From Arcicella lustrica (GTDB taxonomy: Bacteria > Bacteroidota > Bacteroidia > Cytophagales > Spirosomataceae), in the NCBI RefSeq assembly GCF_034930985.1, contig NZ_JAYGIM010000003.1:186001-250000 (forward strand): a stretch of 64,000 nucleotides of DNA, given 5' to 3'. Below are positions 53,817 through 62,549 of the stretch, in pieces (position 1 is the stretch's first letter; each line of letters opens with the position of its first letter). The position numbers were made by a program, and so were the translations under genes. The notes under the pieces are model-generated. The model was given only the letters and a program-made list of their open reading frames with translations, was not told where the DNA came from and ran no database searches.

Positions 53817-53968
53817 ATCAGCTGTCAGCTTACGGCTTTCAGCTTTTTTTGATATTTTACCTATACTTTTTTACCCGCTGATTTTCAGAGATTTAAAACC
53901 GCAGATTTACGCAGATTCGTCAAAACGATTTAAACCTGATTGCTGACAGCCGATGACCGACAGCTTTC
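53817..53968. repeat. Cluster of dispersed intergenic words, running into the 3' end of the GT4 gene
   Basis: Contains TCATCAGCTGTCAGCTTACG ... TTTCAGCTTTT (53815-53850), CCGCAGATTTACGCAGATTCG (53899-53919), and CTGACAGCCGATGACCGACAGCTTTC at about 53943-53968. The first word family also occurs at 41401-41425, the last at 50536-50562. The final part lies inside the last codons of the neighbouring gene. Confidence 0.5.
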
Positions 53969-55162
53969 AAAAGCTCTTTGATAATTTTTAATTACCACAT
54001 GAATATTTACTTCATCACGGATGATTTGTCCAGAATTTAGTCCCATTTGGCGAGTTTTTACTGGGTCAGACAAAAGTACGGCTAATTTTTTAAATAAGTC
54101 ATCAGCATTACCATCCTCAAAAATAAAGCCGTTGTAGCCATCTCTTACCAATTTTTTCTCTGTTCCATCTGCTACTGCACAAACAATGGGTTTATCAAAA
54201 CACATCGCATCATTGATTGACAAACCGCCCATTCCTGCCAAAACATACACTAGCGAAGCATTGAAGTATTGTCCGAGTTCGGTCATTTTATAAACTCCGC
54301 CCGTAAAAATTACTTGTTTTTCAATGCCCAAAGCGATAGCTTGTTCTTTGAGGTTTTGCTCTTCTGGACCAGTTCCAACAATTACTAATTCCGCCGTTGG
54401 AAATTGCACCAAAAGTTTACTAAAAACATCAATCAGCATATCTACTCTTTTCCATTTCACCAATCTGCCAACGTGTAAAAGTCGCAATGGATTTTCTGGC
54501 AAAACCGTATTAACTCCTTCGATTTTGGCTTTATCTGCCAAAATCAAATCAGTGTCTGGCGAGTTGTAAATGATAAAAATCTTCTCTTTGGGTACGCCAT
54601 AACTACCAAATACTTCGTAAGCTTCTTCGGTATAGTCCACGTGGGCATCTACCAAATTGAAAGCTCTTTTATAAGTATATTTCAGTAAAGTATATTTCAA
54701 TTTAAAAGCCAAACTATCGGGTTTTAAATTGGTTTGCATCGTTTCTGAAGCAACACCGCCGTTGGCATAATAATCAAGTGCCTCTTTGAATTTTGGAATA
54801 TTGAATGGAATTTCCTTGAGTATCAATTTAATTCCCATGCTTCTTATTTTCCAAAGCAAGAATGGATTATACACAAAAGCCAAGATATAAGGCCAAATCG
54901 TAACAATTACGTCTGGACGTTCAGCTTCGATGGTTTCAATAAAGTTTTTGAAGAAAGGCTTCCCCCAAAGCGTTTTGTATTCTTCTAAGAAATGTACTTT
55001 GAATTCTATACCATCTAAAGTTTGATGTACGCCAGAACCAACCGTTTTTCCACCACTTTTAGGAGCAATCACAACGATTTCTTGTCCTTCAATACGATTC
55101 AACCGATTGAGAACCAAGTTATAATAATGTGGCAAGCCACCAAAAGTAAATAATATTTTCAT
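53930..55162 (-). CDS. Glycosyltransferase family 4
   Basis: 410 residues. GT-B fold with N-terminal FTFGGLPHYYNLVLNRLNRI, donor-binding LLHVGRLVKWKRVDMLI, ELVIVGTGPEEQNL and FDKPIVCAVADGTEKKLV. Its last 10-11 residues (CRSSAVSNQV) are encoded by a word also found in spacers, so the original C-terminus may have been slightly altered. It belongs to the minus-strand polysaccharide cluster. Confidence 0.9.
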   Translation of the reverse strand: MKILFTFGGLPHYYNLVLNRLNRIEGQEIVVIAPKSGGKTVGSGVHQTLDGIEFKVHFLEEYKTLWGKPFFKNFIETIEAERPDVIVTIWPYILAFVYNPFLLWKIRSMGIKLILKEIPFNIPKFKEALDYYANGGVASETMQTNLKPDSLAFKLKYTLLKYTYKRAFNLVDAHVDYTEEAYEVFGSYGVPKEKIFIIYNSPDTDLILADKAKIEGVNTVLPENPLRLLHVGRLVKWKRVDMLIDVFSKLLVQFPTAELVIVGTGPEEQNLKEQAIALGIEKQVIFTGGVYKMTELGQYFNASLVYVLAGMGGLSINDAMCFDKPIVCAVADGTEKKLVRDGYNGFIFEDGNADDLFKKLAVLLSDPVKTRQMGLNSGQIIRDEVNIHVVIKNYQRAFESCRSSAVSNQV

Positions 55163-55222
55163 AGTTTTGATTCGTATGTAGTGATTAGGTCTTTTATTTA
55201 AACGGTTTAATTATTCTAATAA

Positions 55223-56725
55223 CTACCTTCTCGTTATTTTACTAAACAAAGACTCTACTGTTCTACTTAAATCTTCTGAAATTCTAAAAAACAAGACTCC
55301 TCCGCCAAAGAGTATCGTAATGCAAATGGATTTAATGGCGATATTCACAAAACTCATCCAAATGTTACCTTCAAAACTTGGAATAAAAAGTGTGATTCCA
55401 TAAGTGAAAAAGCCTAATAAAAGCGTTTTTACAGTGGCTAAATTGAATGGTTGAAGATTAAGTTTATACTTGATAAAAAAGAATTTTACCAAATTATACA
55501 CTACAACCGAAACCAACATTGCCAAAGCCGCACCATTGTAGCCATAAATTGGAATAAAAATTAAATTCACCAACAAGAGTACCACAAAACGGATGATGTA
55601 AAATCCAAAATCATATTTATAATAAGGCGAATTCTTTAGGATTTCAGAATTTAAACCTGTAGCCATGTCGAAAACGCTGTAAAGACCAACCATCAAAACC
55701 ACAAATTTCCCTTGACTATACACAGCCGCATTTGGAATAATTTGAAAAACAGCATCAATATTTGTCCAAATTCCTAAAAACAGAAAACCACCGACAATCA
55801 ATAAATTCAGGGCTGATTTTTGGTAAATTTCTTCGATGTGTTCAAGATTATTGTTCTTCCACGATTCTGCTAAAAGTGGCTCAGTGATTGAAGCAATGGC
55901 ATTTCGAGGAATGGCAATCACCATCCCGATACTTGAAGCAATGAAGAAAATAGCCGTACTGTCTAAACCTCCTTTGTAGGCAGGAAGCATCAATTTTTCA
56001 ATATTCGGCAAAAGCGTAGCCGTTGCTCCACCAAGAATAGTCCAAAATCCGTACATATACATTTCTTTGAAAATCGGTTGTTTCAAGAAACTAAAATCAA
56101 AACGAAGGTAAAGCTTGCCTAAGATTTTGATGTAGATTAACAAGAAACAGATATTCAAGAAATAAACCAGAATAATGCCATTGAGCAATTGGTCGAAAGT
56201 AATGAACTTAAAGCCAAACAATAACGCTAAAATGGAATTAGATGATTTTAGAAAAATTTCCCTGAGAATTGTTGGTACAACAATCCGAAGATGAACTTTG
56301 CTATAAGTTTCTAAAGTAGTAGCATAAAGTAGGAAAAAAGTAATTAAAGGCAAGTACCAATAATATTGAATCAGTAATGGAGAATTATCCATATAAACCG
56401 ACTGAAAAACACCTTTTAAACCTACGTAAGCAAGTAAAAACAGCAAAAAACCGACGAATGGAGCTAACAATAAATAGCCGAAAAAACCATTGTGGTGGCG
56501 TTCAGGATCAGCAAATCGACTAAAAAATCTTACACCAACATGAGGCGTTCCTAAATTTGAAAATGCTGCAAATACTTGAGGAAAACTAATTAAAGCCGTA
56601 TATAAACCTAATTGCTGAGGTGAAAGAAATTTACTATAAAGAAACAAAACATTGACCGTTCCGATGATTACTCCGACGTAGGTAACAATGGAACTTTTGA
56701 TGCTTTGACGTATGACGATGCCCAT
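55223..56725 (-). CDS. Oligosaccharide flippase (Wzx-like, MATE/MOP superfamily)
   Basis: 500 residues from the ATG at 56723-56725 (MGIVIRQSIKSSIVTYVGV); the upstream TTG is ignored. About 14 membrane helices across the length, with the N-terminal YVGVIIGTVNVLFLYSKFLS and mid-sequence IPRNAIASITEPLLAESWKNN, as in MOP-type flippases. It moves undecaprenyl-linked repeat units across the inner membrane. It is the only transporter in the cluster; no wzy or ligase is certain, unless the GT-C-like protein at 58736 plays such a role. Confidence 0.9.
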   Translation of the reverse strand: MGIVIRQSIKSSIVTYVGVIIGTVNVLFLYSKFLSPQQLGLYTALISFPQVFAAFSNLGTPHVGVRFFSRFADPERHHNGFFGYLLLAPFVGFLLFLLAYVGLKGVFQSVYMDNSPLLIQYYWYLPLITFFLLYATTLETYSKVHLRIVVPTILREIFLKSSNSILALLFGFKFITFDQLLNGIILVYFLNICFLLIYIKILGKLYLRFDFSFLKQPIFKEMYMYGFWTILGGATATLLPNIEKLMLPAYKGGLDSTAIFFIASSIGMVIAIPRNAIASITEPLLAESWKNNNLEHIEEIYQKSALNLLIVGGFLFLGIWTNIDAVFQIIPNAAVYSQGKFVVLMVGLYSVFDMATGLNSEILKNSPYYKYDFGFYIIRFVVLLLVNLIFIPIYGYNGAALAMLVSVVVYNLVKFFFIKYKLNLQPFNLATVKTLLLGFFTYGITLFIPSFEGNIWMSFVNIAIKSICITILFGGGVLFFRISEDLSRTVESLFSKITRR

Positions 56726-56748
56726 TAAATAAAGATTAAACAACAAAA

Positions 56749-57699
56749 TTACTTAGAGAAACCTCGTTTATATTTTTGTCTTGATAAATAGAGTTGAATC
56801 AATCTACCCATCATTCTGAATCCGATGAATAGTATTTGCCAGCTTCTTTTCCAAGATTGCTGAGCAATTTGCTCAATAATATGAGTTAACCAAAGTGCTT
56901 GAAATTTCACAAAAGCTTTTCCTAAACCCCAACGAACATTCTTGAGCAAAGCCAAGTATTGTCCGTAGAATTGCATTTTTTCTGAATAGGAAAGACTGGC
57001 TTTATTGATACTTTTCGGGCGATTTTCTCGTGCATGAACAATACTTGCGTTCGGAACGAAACCGATTTTGAAACGATGAAAAAGTGTACGATTCACAAGG
57101 TCAACGTCTTCGCCATACATAAAAAAAGCTGGGTCGAAGTAACCGATTTTATGAAATGCTTTCAAATTCAGCAACCAAGCGGCAGCATTCACAAAAGGCA
57201 ACTCGTAAATTTCTTTCTTACTTTCAAAAAAAGTATCCGATGCCCATTGCCAGTTTTTTGAAGTTGACAAGTAAATGCCGAAACCTTCGTCTAAAGCGGT
57301 TTGTGCAGAATTAAAATGCACAGGACTAATTATTCCAAAATCTTGATTGCGTTCTGCTACTTCCACCAAACGTTCTACACAATCATTTTCAATCAGCCAA
57401 GCATCTTGATTTAATAGAAAAACATACTCCGCATTCCGTTCAATTGCATATTCAATGCCCAAATTGTTAGCTCTTCCAAAACCGATGTTTTCGTTTAGCT
57501 CAATGTGTTTTACTGCTGGAAATTGCTCTTTAATCAATTCTATCCCTATTTTTTCAGGCGAATGATTATCAACAACAATAATTTGGTCTTTGAAAAAACT
57601 GTTTTCAAAACTTTTCAAACAGCGTTCAATCCATTCCAAACCATTATAATACACAATGATTACCCAAGTATTTTTATGAACGATACTTTCCATCTTCAT
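56749..57699 (-). CDS. Glycosyltransferase family 2 (rhamnosyltransferase-like)
   Basis: 316 residues. TWVIIVYYNGLEWIERCLKS and QIIVVDNHSPEKIG at the N-terminus, then NIGFGRANNLGIEYA, the acidic site YVFLLNQDAW (LNxD), and a late FFMYGEDVDLVNRTLF typical of GT2 rhamnosyl/galactofuranosyl transferases. An internal ATG two codons downstream is an equally likely start. It follows the FkbM gene by 4 bases. Confidence 0.9.
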   Translation of the reverse strand: MKMESIVHKNTWVIIVYYNGLEWIERCLKSFENSFFKDQIIVVDNHSPEKIGIELIKEQFPAVKHIELNENIGFGRANNLGIEYAIERNAEYVFLLNQDAWLIENDCVERLVEVAERNQDFGIISPVHFNSAQTALDEGFGIYLSTSKNWQWASDTFFESKKEIYELPFVNAAAWLLNLKAFHKIGYFDPAFFMYGEDVDLVNRTLFHRFKIGFVPNASIVHARENRPKSINKASLSYSEKMQFYGQYLALLKNVRWGLGKAFVKFQALWLTHIIEQIAQQSWKRSWQILFIGFRMMGRLIQLYLSRQKYKRGFSK

Positions 57700-57703
57700 A
57701 AAA

Positions 57704-58624
57704 TTACACTTTCAGCAAGCCCAAACCTCTAGCAATTTCTGGGCGACAAATCAAATAGTTTGATTCGTCTGTAGCAATAATATCTTTTTGTAAAGTTGTT
57801 GTACCATCTTCGTCAATACTGTAAAAAAGATAGTTACAACCTTTCAGAATTTCTTGTACTTGTTTGCCTAATTCATCCGTAAAAATTTCGATTAATAAAG
57901 TTGGCTGGAATTTCTGCAAATACTCTCCCATTCCACGCAAAGCTTCTGGTTCGTGCATTTCCACATCCACTTTCATTAAATCAATGTTCGTAATGTTATT
58001 GGCTTCTATATAATCTTTTAGCGTAGTTGCTGGTACTTTTGTTTCAAAACGAGTGTCTTTATGAGAAACGTGGCGAACATCCGAAAACTCTTTGTTCAAA
58101 GTAGCACTATAGTTATTGGCTTCTGGAATATCATACAAAGTAAGTTCGCCCGTGAAATCCGAAACCGCCATCCATTCTGCTCTTACCTCATAATTGTTCA
58201 ATTTACAGTTTGCAGCATACTTATCGTGTGTTCTTTTTACAGGTTCAAAACCATAAACGGCTGCGGAAGGATTTACACTTTTGGTCAGCAAAGAGTACAT
58301 TCCTGTATTTGCACCCACATCAAAAACTACTTTTGATGATTTAGAAAGTTGCGTCCATAATCTTAAAGAGTAACCTTCACGGCCAACGCCTAAACCAACC
58401 CAGAAAAGACCGTCTTCAATAATAAAACCGTGTGTATTGTAATGATTGATGTAGAAAGATTTATCACCTTCAACTTTTACTTTAAATTTTCCATCAAAAA
58501 AAAGATGACGATAAACAGATTTTGAAGGAACATAGACGCTTCTGATGAGCTCAAATAACTGTCTTTTAAAAGGGATATTCTGATAAATTGTTTTCAGTAC
58601 ACTATTTTTGTTAATTTGTGTCAT
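57704..58624 (-). CDS. FkbM family methyltransferase
   Basis: 306 residues. SAM-binding VVFDVGANTGMYSLL, VYGFEPVKRTHDKY, and the FkbM signature DLMKVDVEMHEPEALRGM. It differs enough from the FkbM at 52998 to suggest a different target. Predicted promoter directly upstream, so it begins the minus-strand polysaccharide run (58624 to 50979). Confidence 0.9.
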   Translation of the reverse strand: MTQINKNSVLKTIYQNIPFKRQLFELIRSVYVPSKSVYRHLFFDGKFKVKVEGDKSFYINHYNTHGFIIEDGLFWVGLGVGREGYSLRLWTQLSKSSKVVFDVGANTGMYSLLTKSVNPSAAVYGFEPVKRTHDKYAANCKLNNYEVRAEWMAVSDFTGELTLYDIPEANNYSATLNKEFSDVRHVSHKDTRFETKVPATTLKDYIEANNITNIDLMKVDVEMHEPEALRGMGEYLQKFQPTLLIEIFTDELGKQVQEILKGCNYLFYSIDEDGTTTLQKDIIATDESNYLICRPEIARGLGLLKV

Positions 58625-58654
58625 CTTTTACTAATGGTTATTTTGAAGTATTTG

Positions 58655-58683
58655 CAAAGTTACAGATTTTAAGATAGCTCAAA
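58655..58683 (-). promoter_or_regulatory. Predicted promoter of the polysaccharide cluster
   Basis: Minus-strand TTTG (complement of 58680-58683), 17-base spacer and TAACTTTG (complement of 58655-58662); predicted leader about 25 bases before the ATG at 58624. The best-spaced match for the Bacteroidota promoter form seen on this strand. Confidence 0.6.
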
Positions 58684-58735
58684 AAATTTGATTTTGCTTG
58701 TGCCTAAATATTGTCTTATTTTGCAAAGCTAACGA

Positions 58736-60073
58736 ATGAAAAATTTGAAGTTTAAATTCCCTTTGTTCAGGACGAGTATCTCGTCGCAATCACCATCTTT
58801 CATTATTTTTTTACTATTTATTACATTCGTTTTTGCTACTTATTACTGCTTAATCACTCTTTGGAATTATACTCAGATTTCAGATTTTAAAAACTATTAT
58901 GAAGAAAGTATTTTGTTTTTAGAAACTGGAAAAATGTCTCCACAATTTCTTTTCTTTCAAGCGCCTGGACATCCATTTTTAATCAGTAAAATTTTTAACA
59001 TCTTTGATTCTATTAATCCAGCAATCATACAATTCCTTAATATTTGTCAATATCTCACAGCAATTATTCTAACGCATTTTAGTTTCAAAACGCAATTTTC
59101 TTGGATAAAATATGTAGGAACGTTTAGCCTTTCCATCTGTGTGTCCTATTTAAGCTTAATGGGTTTTCTGGCGGCTGAGTTTAATTTTCTGTTCTTTTTT
59201 GTAATCGGTAATTTTCTATTAATCAGGTATTTGCAAAATGAAAATACTTTTGGTATTTTACCAAGAACTTTACTGATTTTAGCCATTGCATTTACTTTTG
59301 GCTTGGCACAGTTTGTTCGTCCTTTGAGTTTCTATTATTTATTATTTTTTGGTTTTGGTCTTTTTTACCTGAAAGTAATTAGTAAAAAAACATTAATTCA
59401 TAGCAGTAAAGCAACACTTATGCAGTATGGACTTGTCTTTAGTTTATTCTTGTTTGTTGCCATGAATTTATACAGAAACATTTCTGGAAAATGGGCTTAT
59501 CAGCCTCCACAAAACGGAATATGGAGTATTTATGTAGGATTCAATGCTAAAGCGAAAGGAAGTTATAATGCCGAAGACATTACACAATTTAAAAAAATTG
59601 CCGAACCACTTCATTGGAATGGGGAAGCTTTGCGAGCAATATTAAAACCAATAACGATTGAAAGAGTAAAAGCTAATTGGCAAGCAAACATTCGTCAATC
59701 GCTACAGCGAGCTATTCGTTTGTTAGTGCCTTATTTTACTTCCTATTGGTTTTTTGCAAAAGGAATTCCACCAAGTAAAAACCCAATTTGGATTTTATGG
59801 ATGAAAGCAGTTTTCCTTTTATCCACTTTTACAGTTTTAATAAGTTATCTAAGTAATGGTATTTATCTTTTTAAGTTATTCCGAAAAAAGCATTTGAATA
59901 CCATTGAAACCTTTGCCTTTTGTTCCTTAATCAGTACTTTTTTATATATTTTAATTCATGTATTTTGTTTAGAAATCCAGCCGAGATATGCTGCTCATTT
60001 GGTGTTTATTAATCTTTGGATTTTGCCTTTAAGCCTAGAAAATTTCATACAACCAAACCCGAAATTTCAATGA
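58736..60073 (+). CDS. Integral membrane protein, GT-C/PMT-like glycosyltransferase candidate
   Basis: 445 residues with about ten membrane helices and a soluble loop near 255-330. Helix 1 is followed by the acidic QISDFKNYYE, as the first periplasmic loop of GT-C/ArnT-like enzymes carries acidic residues, and the C-terminus ends in IQPRYAAHLVFINLWILPL, a pattern seen in dolichyl-phosphate-mannose mannosyltransferase (GT39) relatives. Assignment is weak. Its stop overlaps the ATG of the PD40-OmpA gene (ATGA). It is divergent from the polysaccharide cluster. Confidence 0.65.
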   Translation: MKNLKFKFPLFRTSISSQSPSFIIFLLFITFVFATYYCLITLWNYTQISDFKNYYEESILFLETGKMSPQFLFFQAPGHPFLISKIFNIFDSINPAIIQFLNICQYLTAIILTHFSFKTQFSWIKYVGTFSLSICVSYLSLMGFLAAEFNFLFFFVIGNFLLIRYLQNENTFGILPRTLLILAIAFTFGLAQFVRPLSFYYLLFFGFGLFYLKVISKKTLIHSSKATLMQYGLVFSLFLFVAMNLYRNISGKWAYQPPQNGIWSIYVGFNAKAKGSYNAEDITQFKKIAEPLHWNGEALRAILKPITIERVKANWQANIRQSLQRAIRLLVPYFTSYWFFAKGIPPSKNPIWILWMKAVFLLSTFTVLISYLSNGIYLFKLFRKKHLNTIETFAFCSLISTFLYILIHVFCLEIQPRYAAHLVFINLWILPLSLENFIQPNPKFQ

Positions 60074-61824
60074 ATCGTCTTAGCTCGTTCTTATTTTTTT
60101 TGGCATTGTGCCTTTACAATACTTCAGTGAATTTTGCCCAAGTACGCCGTTCATTAGGCCCGCCAGTCAATCACCCAACATTTAATGAATACGCTCCTTC
60201 TATCAGCGCCAACAACAAAACGATGATTTTTGAAACCGATCGTGCCGGCGAAGGAAAATGGGAATTGTATTACACCACAAAAAATGAAAAAAACAGATGG
60301 ACTCCTCCAAAACCCATCGTGAATATCAATAAAATCGGGAAAGACAATGATTTAATCGGTGGACCATCTATTAGCTACGACGGAAAAACCCTTTTCTTTT
60401 TTGCTTCTTTTGAAGGTGGACAAGGCGATATGGATATTTATCACTCTACTTGGAACGGCACAGATTGGTCAGAACCAAAAACGTTTGGTAATAATATCAA
60501 TACCAAAGCTTACGAAGGCTTCCCTTCGGTTTCTGCTGATGGGAAATCTATGTATTTTATCCGTGATAATTTCTCTAAAAGGAAAGATAAAGCTTTATGT
60601 TACACCATTTGGGTTTCTAAAAAACAAGATGATGAAACTTGGGGAGTTGCCGAAAAACTACCAGCACCCATCAATATGGATTGCGAGAAAGCACCTCGAA
60701 TCATGGCTGATAACCGTACTTTGATTTTTAGTTCTGTCAGAAAAGATGGCGTAGGTGGTTTTGATTTGTATCAATCTTTTCAAGAAGATGATGGCTCTTG
60801 GAGTACTCCTATTAATTTAGAATACATCAATACTGAAGAAGATGACCAATTTGCTTCTGTGTCGGCCGCAGGAGATTTAATGTATTATCACACTGCAGGC
60901 GATATTTATACCGTAACGATTCCTGATAAATACCGAAAATATAAATTAGTAACCGTTGACGGAAAAGTAATTGATGCCATTACAAAACAACCAATTGCTA
61001 CGAAGTTGACTTCAAAAAGTACTAATCCAAAAGAAAGAGCGATTAATACAGTTGTAGATGCCAACGGTTTGTTTTCAATGATTTATAGAGTTGGAAGTAA
61101 GTATGATGTAACGACTTCGCCATTGGCGGATTATTTGCCCTATCGTGGTAAAATGGACATGAGTACAGCCAAAGAAACCGATAATATCGAGAAAAACATT
61201 GAGCTGATTCCAAAGAAATTAGTTTTCCAATTTCAGTTGCTTGATAAAGATACCAAAGCAATTTTGAAAGACCCAAAAGTAAAAGTAATGGATGCTGAAA
61301 CAAAACAATTGTTAGAAGTAAAAGTGGATAAAGACATTGCCAATGTTACGCTTGAAATTGGCAAACTTTACAAATTTGCAGCCAATACTTTGGGTTATTC
61401 ATTTTTCTCACGCTCATTCAAGCCCGATACTGTTGATGCTTTTAAAGATAGATTGAAAAAAATACCTTTAGCAGTGTTAAAAAAAGATGTAGTGGTACAA
61501 TTACAAGATATTACTTTTGAAACTGGCAAAGCTGAATTAAAGCCTGAATCAGGAGAAGAATTAGATCGTTTGGTGGCTTTGTTGGATGGTAATAAAACCA
61601 TTAAAGTAGAAATATCAGCTCATACGGATGATGTTGGAAATGATGATGCCAACTTGAAACTTTCAGAAAAAAGAGCAAAAGCGGTGGTAGATTACTTAAC
61701 GACCAAAGGCATCAAAGCCGACAGGATGATTGCAAAAGGCTATGGCGAAACGCAACCACTTGTCCCTAATGATACTGATGAAAATAAAGCAAAAAATCGT
61801 AGAGTGCAGTTTAAAATCAATTAG
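60070..61824 (+). CDS. PD40/WD40-like beta-propeller and OmpA-domain envelope protein (PorE-like)
   Basis: 584 residues from the ATG at 60070 (MNRLSSFLFF), which begins the signal peptide (cleavage near NFAQ) and overlaps the upstream stop by 4 bases. Residues about 30-295 hold PD40 repeats (APSISANNKTMIFETDRAGE, GGPSISYDGKTLFFFAS, GFPSVSADGKSMYFIRD). Residues about 300-470 contain two carboxypeptidase-regulatory-like beta domains. Residues about 475-584 are a peptidoglycan-binding OmpA domain (EISAHTDDVGNDDANLKLSE, KRAKAVVDYL, NRRVQFKIN). Compared with PorE of the type 9 secretion system it lacks the TPR part. Likely an outer-membrane-to-wall linker. Confidence 0.9.
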   Translation: MNRLSSFLFFLALCLYNTSVNFAQVRRSLGPPVNHPTFNEYAPSISANNKTMIFETDRAGEGKWELYYTTKNEKNRWTPPKPIVNINKIGKDNDLIGGPSISYDGKTLFFFASFEGGQGDMDIYHSTWNGTDWSEPKTFGNNINTKAYEGFPSVSADGKSMYFIRDNFSKRKDKALCYTIWVSKKQDDETWGVAEKLPAPINMDCEKAPRIMADNRTLIFSSVRKDGVGGFDLYQSFQEDDGSWSTPINLEYINTEEDDQFASVSAAGDLMYYHTAGDIYTVTIPDKYRKYKLVTVDGKVIDAITKQPIATKLTSKSTNPKERAINTVVDANGLFSMIYRVGSKYDVTTSPLADYLPYRGKMDMSTAKETDNIEKNIELIPKKLVFQFQLLDKDTKAILKDPKVKVMDAETKQLLEVKVDKDIANVTLEIGKLYKFAANTLGYSFFSRSFKPDTVDAFKDRLKKIPLAVLKKDVVVQLQDITFETGKAELKPESGEELDRLVALLDGNKTIKVEISAHTDDVGNDDANLKLSEKRAKAVVDYLTTKGIKADRMIAKGYGETQPLVPNDTDENKAKNRRVQFKIN

Positions 61825-61827
61825 GTT

Positions 61828-61872
61828 AAAAACAGAAAAGACTTCGCTGCAAACGAAGTCTTTTCTGTTTTT
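61828..61872. terminator. Bidirectional terminator
   Basis: Perfect 19-bp arms (61828-61846 and 61854-61872) with a 7-base loop; A-run on the left and T-run on the right. Ends the PD40-OmpA transcript (+) and the small barrel gene at 61886 (-). Confidence 0.88.
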
Positions 61873-61885
61873 AAAACTCTACAAA

Positions 61886-62341
61886 TTATTTCTTTCCCCC
61901 AAAATGATAACCAACACCTAGCCAAGCTCTGAAAACACCACTTGTCCCATCATAATTTACATAAGGACTGAGTTCAAAATTGACACTCACTTTGGGTGCT
62001 TTCTCAAACGGATAAGCACGCATCCCAACACTTCCGAAATAACCTTTTACGACGTCTTGATTATCAACAATAGAAGCTACAATTCCAAAGTTTACTCCAC
62101 CGCCCGCATAAATAAAGGCATTTTTAGTGTAACCAAGGTTAACCATCAATGCGGGTTCTGTATTCAATGAAGAAGTAAAAGAATTCATCTGAAAACGAAA
62201 ATCCATCCAAACTACTTTGGTTGGATTGGTAGCAATCGACAATTGACTATTGAAAGGGTAATAACTAATGGCTTGAGCTTTAGCAGCGTAATTAATAAAC
62301 TGAAAAGTAAGGATTAATAAAAATAGCTTAAGTAGTTTCAT
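61886..62341 (-). CDS. Small secreted outer-membrane beta-barrel-like protein
   Basis: 151 residues with a clear signal peptide (MKLLKLFLLILTFQFINYAAKAQA). The mature part has short strands with Gly turns (PALMVNLGYTKNAFIYAGGG, GYFGSVGMRAYPF, WLGVGYHFGG) and ends in the HFGGKK form common in small Bacteroidota barrels. Resembles the protein at 1726 in plan but not clearly in sequence. Function unknown. Confidence 0.7.
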   Translation of the reverse strand: MKLLKLFLLILTFQFINYAAKAQAISYYPFNSQLSIATNPTKVVWMDFRFQMNSFTSSLNTEPALMVNLGYTKNAFIYAGGGVNFGIVASIVDNQDVVKGYFGSVGMRAYPFEKAPKVSVNFELSPYVNYDGTSGVFRAWLGVGYHFGGKK

Positions 62342-62450
62342 GAATTTGATTGTTAGGTTTTATAGCTTGTGGCTTATTATTTTGTTATAATATTTTATTT
62401 TTTTTACTTCTGAGAACAACACATCTTAAACGATACCATTTCATTACCTC

Positions 62451-62466
62451 ACAGATTTTAATCTGT
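62451..62466. terminator. Small palindrome in the spacer
   Basis: ACAGATT-TT-AATCTGT, followed by AATATCAGCGGGG; resembles the CAGATTTACGCAGATT-type words at 53899. It may be a weak terminator for the TPR-like gene at 62550, but has no T-run. Confidence 0.3.
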
Positions 62467-62549
62467 AATATCAGCGGGGATAGTCTTCTCAACTAATCTA
62501 ATTTTTGTAGTTTGAAGCTCCGCATTCCAAACTCAAAACTCTACACTCC

